From positions 54,795,214-54,859,213 of the forward strand of contig NC_030381.2 of NCBI RefSeq assembly GCF_001625215.2: 64,000 bases of DNA, in the 5' to 3' direction. Both the position numbers and the translations under genes were made by a program. The notes under the pieces are model-generated. The model searched no databases, was not told the origin of the DNA, and was given only the letters and a program-made list of their open reading frames with translations. Below, piece after piece: positions 57,768 through 64,000 of this stretch; positions within the stretch are counted from its first letter, which is position 1; every line of letters starts with the position of its first letter. This DNA is from Daucus carota subsp. sativus. Taxonomy: Eukaryota; Streptophyta; Magnoliopsida; Apiales; Apiaceae.

Positions 57768-58340
57768 CTAGAAAGTTGATGGTTGCATCTCCAAAAAGTA
57801 AATGGCGGAAGGACCACCATCCGGCAACAGTACCACCATTGCAGGACCTCTAGCGCCTTCCTCGGCAGTGGAGGGTCCTGTTTCACTTGTAATATCTGTC
57901 TGGCAATAGCCCGGATGGACGCAATTTATAAGCATGTTGGTGTATTTTCTGGCTAGCAGTCTAGTATAGGCATTGATGGCTGCTTTAGAGATCTTATATG
58001 CTGACACTAGAATAGGCCAACCATTAGCTTCAAGTTGTTCTCCTTGAAATCCTTCGGAAGATACTTCAGAATCTCATCAATATTCTCCTCTGTTAAAGTC
58101 TCTATGTTATTCAACTCTTCTTTCACCTTCTCATTGTTTATCCACGGGAACAATGAAGCAATAATGTAGCGTAGATTCTTCTTTCTGTGGGTATTAAATC
58201 AAGTGTAGATATATAGTGTTACCATTAGTTTGCCATATACTGATGTTACATTCACTATTCTTGCTAAATTGGAGAGCTGAAGCAGCAGTAGCAGCTCAGT
58301 AATTACCTTTTTGCTCCATAGTAGTCTGTTCTAAGACAGT
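57768..58340 (-). pseudogene. SDR fragment E, copy of SDR-1
   Basis: Minus-strand copy of SDR-1 exons 5 and 4. Exon 5 (57768-58146) has a one-base deletion near 58029 and lost its splice acceptor (AG to CG before TGG). Exon 4 (about 58223-58340) is truncated where it meets the copia fossil. With the adjacent TET10 copy it preserves the TET10-SDR order and orientation of 32-35.4 kb. Confidence 0.85.
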
Positions 58341-58344
58341 CTTC

Positions 58345-59400
58345 TGCAAATGAAACTTCTGCATAGTGTTTTTAATCAGCCTACTCATTTTTTGGCATAT
58401 GTTCAAAGTCGTTATAATACTACTGTCATATCTTTCTGGAGTGATCATGGCACAAATTTTTTTTTTGACGAACAAAGGATTTTATTAATAAGAAGCGCAA
58501 ACTCAGCCGGGACAAACCCCCGAACTGCCAACTACAATCTGATTGTGAAACAAAGAACGAACTAAACAAATAGTCATTTTGTTTTCAGATCGCTTAACAA
58601 ATATAATATTATATTCTTTGATCTAAAAAGTATTACAATGATATCTCGAGCAACCCAACCTACATCAGTTATGAAACTAGTAGTATCACAATTGACTTTC
58701 ACATAAGCATCATCTATAGCTCAATGTTTAGAACTATCAGTCAAATCAACTGATCCTGGAGCACCAAATGTCCCCAAAACATGAACAATTATTTGTTGTG
58801 AAAGCTAAGCTCTTGCGGTATCCACCATCGTTTCGAAACCGATGCGAGTCTTACCGATTTCTCAAAATACCGTATAAATCTTTTTCAGATTGATAATCAA
58901 ACGACACATCAAGACACATAAAAATACGAAAACATAACACACTGACATCCCGAAAAGATGGGCATCCCAAAAAGATGGGCACAAAACCTTGATAACAAGG
59001 TACTCAAATAAGATTAGATCTTGGTTTTATTGAAAACTAGTAAAACAATAGAGGGGGTGAGAGAGCGAAGGGGTTAATTGGTGAAAAGATGAAGATCTGG
59101 AAGGCGGAGAAGTGACGGCTGAAACCCTAATACGGGAGTCGACTCTCAAAACGAGAGAGAAAAGAAAACCCTCTGTTTCAACAGAGGATGCACAAATTTT
59201 TTTTAATTATTCCTTCTTTTTGGAAAGAGGTATTACTCACCGAGCTTTATGTGTTGCTACTCCTGCTCAAAACAACAGGGTAGATAGAAAACACAGACAA
59301 CTTATGTCAATTGCTAGATCTTTACGTTTTCAATCAGGGCTTTCTATCAAATTATCAGGAGAATGTATTTTAACTGCTACACATATCTATAAATAGATAG
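58345..59400 (+). mobile_element. Ty1/copia retrotransposon fossil (integrase region), split by a LINE
   Basis: Two plus-strand pieces (58345-58463 and 59190-59400) resemble the integrase core of plant copia elements. The element is fragmentary and broken; no LTRs are seen in the window. A LINE was inserted later (58464-59189). Age cannot be dated beyond being older than that LINE. Confidence 0.6.
58464..59189 (-). mobile_element. Short LINE-type insertion with internal deletion
   Basis: Minus strand, ending in an A-tail at 58464 and flanked by a ~14-bp duplication GCACAAATTTTTTT (58450-58463, 59190-59203). The 3' half resembles the RNase H-like end of plant L1 elements (VKVNCD, GWVARDI) and ends in the usual CCTTTGTTCGTCA plus A-run. 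The 5' half is leader-like and holds the repeated GATGCCCATCTTTT. The reverse transcriptase is absent, so it is an internally deleted copy. Confidence 0.65.
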
Positions 59401-60537
59401 ATACTCATCCCATTTTTGATAGCTTATTACTAACACTGCCCTTCTAAACCCTTTTAATTACATTTCATGCCATTGTATTTCAAATTCTGTTTTCTTTCCT
59501 CCCCGCGTGTACTAGGTTGTAGCTAGGTTGTAGCACGTGTAAAGCCATGAGGCATAGTACAACAGCCTTGAATATACACGGGTTCAACTGGCGGGTAACA
59601 AAACATACTACTGGATAATGTTTATATTCTCAGACACATCACTGTTATGTCCTTCGAATCTCACAAAATGCCATTTAAATTTGAATTTGAGATACAGAGG
59701 GATTTTTTTTCTCTGCATCCATACAAGAAGATTCAGTAAATCTTTAGTCTCCCCCTCCGCAATTTAATGGATGAGGTTAGTTTTTAAAGGGTGTTTTCCC
59801 ACGGCTTTGTTTATATATTTTGTTCGGCATGATTGTCCTCTGAATTACTCTAAAGATATGGCTTGTGCTGAAAGGAAGTTGTGCTTGACGGATTGAGCTT
59901 GGTTACAGGATATCAAATCTGTTTGGACACCAATGTAAGAGTGATATTCTGTTTTATGAATTGCATGTACTTTCTCTTATAGTTCCTGGTACTTTCGCTC
60001 TTTGATTTAATTTATAAACGATTCATGTGTATGTATGTGATTATATGAAAGACATTTTTAGATTCACATATATGCAAGTTCAATTCTGTTCAGATTTTTT
60101 TAGATTCACATAAATGTTCATATTGAAGTTGAGATAAAATTCAAGAATGAATAAGTCTCTATATAACATGAGCCTTGTGTTCAATAATGATTTGAATTTT
60201 ATGAATCATAGCTAAGCCAAAAAGATGACCGCAACATCTATAATATATTGCGCCTATCCCCGAACCTGTAATATAAATATAAAAAAATGTTTATATTGAA
60301 AAAAACAATATGACTCTCAAATATACAAATAGAGATCTTTCATGTATAACATATCCTTGATTTAGTTTTCTTCTCAATATCCAAAAAATTATACATATCT
60401 GAACTGTTAAGTTTTTAATAATCACCAGAACCACTAGCACTTTTCTGAGCTGTTAAAAAATATAAATACATTACCGAACAAATAAAGTAATTATCTTTTT
60501 CTTAGCAAACAATCTGCAAATTCAGTCTAATATTGTA
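59401..60537. other. Gene-free AT-rich stretch
   Basis: No gene, terminal repeat or RNA recognised. A short direct repeat of TTTTAGATTCACATA with ATG occurs near 60056 and 60099. Confidence 0.4.
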
Positions 60538-61228
60538 GATAATTTTATGCAACGGTAAAAAAATGTTGGTGGAAACGGTAAAAGAATACATAATATGACT
60601 ATTAAATGCCGTTATTTTGTATTTTGTTATTCAAGAAATATTCGAACAAAGAATTGGTTACCTTCTGCTTAGGTGGATCGTTGTTCTCTTGTTGAATTTT
60701 ACAACATCAAACAACCGACGGAATATAAAAATCAAACCTAAATGCTATTACTTCATAATGATAAATTCGGGTTTTAAAAAAAGAAGAAGAAATAAGTAAG
60801 TCAATACGATTCTACAGGAGCTAGTCCTATGTCCGTTACCCATCTCACCCAATTCAGTTTACAAATTGCACGTCTAAATTCGAAAAATAAAAGGACCAAC
60901 CCCTTCAAGAAACTGGAAATTAATGCTCCAATTCAATCACCAATTTGAATTTGAATTTTTTTTGTTTTCAAATTTTCTTTAAAAGATCATTTTCAATTAT
61001 TGTTGAAATACGAGTTTCTACAAAAACAAGAATTTATAATTAAATGTAGCTAAAATTAAACTCAAATGCAACCAAAATTAACTTAAAATTTTGTTAAGAA
61101 AAACATAATTAGAAAAACTTACGTCTTGTATTTTTTAGACAAGAATCATATAAAACAAGCTAAATTTAGTTACGGACCATTTAACAACTATTTATAAACG
61201 AAACAGAACGCAAATAATTAAATTTTAA
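60538..61228. repeat. Long direct repeat A, copy 1
   Basis: About 690 bp, beginning ATAATTTTATGCAACGG, matched closely at 62027-62694 in the same orientation. Small substitutions and indels separate the copies. No coding frame is conserved between them, suggesting a non-coding repeat or part of a larger element. Confidence 0.88.
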
Positions 61229-61462
61229 AAAATAGATAATATTTGTGTTCAGTAGGTTTTTTTAGAAACATGCAAAAATTCAGAATTTAATAAACATTCA
61301 CAAAATTAGAGACTTTAAAAAAAGTGATATTTTGAATAATCTTTTTCTTCTTCATATTCGTTATTTATTTGTATTCGAAATAATTATTTTCCATAAATTC
61401 ATAGTTGTAAAATGATAATCTAATTATTTATTTGTATTCGAAATAATTATTTTCCATAAATG
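61229..61462. repeat. Long direct repeat B, copy 1
   Basis: Matched at 63797-64000 (copy 2 runs off the window). In copy 1 a 39-bp block (TTATTTATTTGTATTCGAAA plus what follows) is itself duplicated. B follows A directly here, but after the second A copy about 1.1 kb of other sequence intervenes. Confidence 0.85.
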
Positions 61463-61520
61463 TAACCATGTATCCCAACATATATCTCGTCTCCTTCCAA
61501 GTTCAAGCACAAGACCAGCT

Positions 61521-61700
61521 CGCGATAAGTAAGATCAACATCCGTGTAAACTAGATTTTTGGTTGCGCGCTCATCCAACCTTTTCTCCACCCTTACCTTG
61601 TCTTACCTTTTCGCGATAAGTAGGATCAACATCCGTGTAAACTAGATTTTTGGTTGCGCGCTCATTGAACCTTTTCTCCACCCCTACCTTGTAACCTCTT
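61521..61700. repeat. 91-bp tandem duplication of an exon-like block
   Basis: CGCGATAAGTARGATCAACA through TTTTCTCCACCC is present twice with a period of 91 bp. On the minus strand the unit encodes RVEKRLDERATKNLVYTDVD in an open frame, so a piece of a gene was duplicated. Family not recognised. Confidence 0.75.
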
Positions 61701-61784
61701 TAAAGCCTGTACATGAATAAAATTAAATTATTTTACAGGTCTAAAGTCAAACACATGAATAAAAATTATTTTTTTTAATACATC

Positions 61785-62015
61785 ACTTACAAGCACGGCC
61801 TTATCAGCACAGTTCTCATCGAGGAAGTGGATAAACGCAAATGACCTATTATTTTGCCTATACTCAATGTGCACTCCTCAGTTTGCCTGATACCACCCTA
61901 TTGGTTAAAATGATTCCACAACGTGGAATAAGATGTGCGATCAGGCAAACCACCAATGTAGATTGAACCTTGAGTTGGCTCTGCTACCTCTTCAGTACTT
62001 ACCCAAACAAAATCA
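61785..62015 (-). pseudogene. RRM-domain gene fragment
   Basis: Minus strand: EPTQGSIYIGGLPDRTSY resembles RNP2 and the first helix of an RRM; in another frame NRSFAFIHFLDENCADKAV resembles RNP1 and the second helix. A stop and frame change lie between. It sits between the two A repeats beside the 91-bp duplicated block, and may be the same decayed gene. Confidence 0.6.
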
Positions 62016-62026
62016 TGCATATATAG

Positions 62027-62694
62027 ATAATTTTATGAAACGGTAAAAAAATGTTGGTGGAAACGGTAAAAGAATACATAATATGACTATTAAATGCCGT
62101 TATTTTTTATTTTGTTATTCAAGAAATATTCAAACAAAGAATTGGTTACCTTTTGCTTAAGTGTATCGTTGTTCTTTTGTTGAATTTTACAACATCAAAC
62201 AACTGACGGAATATAAAAATCAAACCTAAATGCTACTACTCATAATGAAAAATTCGGGTTTAAAAAAAAAAAGCAAGTCAATACGATTCTACATGAGCTA
62301 GTCCTATTTTCATTACCCATCTCACCCGATTTAGTTTACAGATTGCACGTCTAAATTTGAGAAATAAAAGGACCAACCCCTTTAAGAAATTGAAAAACAA
62401 ATTGCTCCAATTCAATCACCAATTTGAATTTGAATTTTTTTGTTTTCAAATTTTCATTAAAAAATCATTTTCAATTATTGTTGAAATACGATTTTTCTAC
62501 AAAAACAAGAATTTGTAATTAAATGTAGCTAAAATTAAACTCAAATGCAACAAAAATTAACTTAAAATTTTGTCAAGAAAAATTTACGTCTTGTATTTTT
62601 TAGACAAGAATCATATAAAACAAGTTAAATTTAGTTACGGACCGTTTAACAACTATTTATAAATGAAACAGGATGCAAATAATTAAATTTTAAA
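62027..62694. repeat. Long direct repeat A, copy 2
   Basis: Counterpart of 60538-61228. A short deletion (around AACATAATTAGAAAAACTTACG of copy 1) is visible near 62580. Confidence 0.88.
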
Positions 62695-63500
62695 AGATAC
62701 ATACCTTTCAAAATCATTGGATTTGGATATCAGTCTATTCATGGCCTTCAAACTTTATAAATATATTTCAATCTTCAATTTCACTACTTGAATCTCTCTT
62801 AATATGAAATCGAGATCGTGAAGGGTTACAACTTACAAATTGGAAAAAAAACACTCTCTTCCCTGACGCGTCAGAATATCATCAAATTCTCCTATCTAAA
62901 TAGAAGTTTCAATATCCACAAAATTCATATCTGTAGCATGCGAGATATATTTTTGCACATTCTAATATGTACATTCTAATATGTTACTTGGTTATCTATG
63001 GATCCACTCATTTTGGTATTTAACATTCTAATCAAAGTAGATATGACTTGTTTATCTTGTGAAACGGTAAAGAATTAAATAATATGATTATTAAAATTTG
63101 TTTTTTGTGTTATCATTTTAGTATTTAACATTTTAATCAATTTGAACATGATTTGTTCATGTTGTGAAACGATAAAAAATTATATTATATTATTATTAAA
63201 ATTTTATTTTCTGTGTTATTATTTTGGTATTGAATATTCTAATATTATTATTAAAATTTGGTATCGATCTGGTGAGAAAAATGTCACACAATCATAGAGT
63301 GGATTTTGCAGACTTTAAAGACATCTTGGGTAACATCTTTCTTAATTTTTCACATGATGTAAATTGTAAATAGAATTATTTTTTTTCACATGATGTAATA
63401 TCTTTCTAACTTGATTCCTATAATGGACAAGATGTTATATATACTCTTTATGTCGATTCCTACCGTCCAAAACAATGGTTTGGAACTCGTATTGGTCCAA
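62695..63500. other. AT-rich sequence between repeats
   Basis: Contains diverged short repeats of GTGAAACGRTAAARAATTA with TATTATTAAAATTT (about 63059-63110, 63162-63212). No gene recognised. Confidence 0.4.
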
Positions 63501-63549
63501 TTATATGCAATAATTTTGTGGTTCACCCTCAACCACATATTGCATATAA
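63501..63549. repeat. Strong hairpin
   Basis: TTATATGCAAT and ATTGCATATAA form the outer stem; GTGGTT and AACCAC the inner stem, with CACCCTC as loop. No flanking gene. Confidence 0.8.
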
Positions 63550-63796
63550 ATAATTTTCAATTTTTAGAACTTACGATCTTGAGAGTTTGAAATCAACGAA
63601 ATCAACAGCAACACAAACAATGCCATTAGTAGAACCGACAAGCGAAGGAGTAGGCACGTATGAGAACTCATAACGAAAGTAAGGGAAGTTAAGATCATAT
63701 AATAAGAGCTGTATGAGAATCGGTATCGAGGAGTATAAATCGGTTCTCCTCGTAGCGCTTGAAGCGGCTGAGGATGAGAGTTTGATTTGTTGAGCG

Positions 63797-64000
63797 TAGA
63801 TAATATTTGTGTTTGGTAGGTTTTTTTTAGAGACATGCGAAAATTCAGAATTTAATAAACATTCACAAAATTAGAGACTTTGAAAAAAGTGATATTTTGA
63901 ATAATCTTTTTCTTCTTCATATTCGTTATTTATTTGTAATCGAAATAATTATTTTTCATAAATTCATAGTGGTAAAATTGATAATCTGATTATTTATTTG
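63797..64000. repeat. Long direct repeat B, copy 2 (runs off the window)
   Basis: Matches 61229-61440. Continues beyond the end of the window. Confidence 0.85.

Noticed and set aside
63564-63836. 90-codon minus-strand frame with hydrophobic stretch
   Set aside because: Lies in a repeat region, and part of it is repeat B; no support as a gene.

Overview
The window is nuclear DNA of a flowering plant, almost certainly a eudicot. It is AT-rich, and its genes are split by GT-AG introns. The protein families are plant types: an NT-C2 coiled-coil protein, a DHH1/RH8-type helicase, a two-LIM protein, a chloroplast S1 protein, TETRASPANIN-10, menthol-type SDRs and LR-type serpins. Transposons are plant classes (Stowaway, Emigrant/pogo, MULE and hAT MITEs, Helitrons, tRNA-derived SINEs, a plant LINE, a copia fossil). 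The species cannot be named from sequence alone.

Left part (1-36.5 kb): ordinary single-copy genes. In order: a 1111-aa NT-C2/coiled-coil protein (minus, 5.3-0.5 kb); a long gene-poor stretch with MITEs (6-12.7 kb); a DEAD-box helicase of the DHH1/RH6-RH8-RH12 group (minus, 18.0-13.3 kb), whose first intron holds a roughly 620-bp near-perfect inverted repeat; a PLIM2-like LIM protein (plus, 21.3-22.7 kb); a chloroplast S1-domain protein resembling Arabidopsis SDP (plus, 23.7-28.7 kb); and TET10 (plus, 30.7-34.0 kb). I followed all reading frames through the exons; each gives a protein of normal family length with phase kept at every junction.

Right part (34.7-58.3 kb): a tandem duplication field. 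Short-chain dehydrogenase genes (minus) alternate with serpin genes (plus). There are two intact SDRs (301 and 304 aa), at least five SDR fragments, three intact serpins (522, 538 and 402 aa), one serpin stub, remnants of an F-box-associated gene, and a second, decayed copy of the TET10-SDR junction. The three serpins share most of their body but differ in the reactive-centre loop, where two cysteines bracket the predicted cleavage site. Two serpins carry a long Asn/Gln/Pro-rich N-terminal repeat region; the third lost it through an internal deletion.

Because the duplicated blocks align, several transposons can be read against an empty site in a sister block: a Stowaway upstream of serpin A, a Helitron and a MULE-type MITE upstream of serpin B, and a 3.16-kb reverse-oriented Helitron upstream of serpin C carrying pieces of an LPAT2-type acyltransferase gene and an OVATE-family gene.

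The last 5.7 kb (58.3-64 kb) has no intact gene. It holds a copia fossil split by a LINE, then long direct repeats around a decayed RRM gene fragment. I saw no CRISPR array, rRNA or true tRNA gene.
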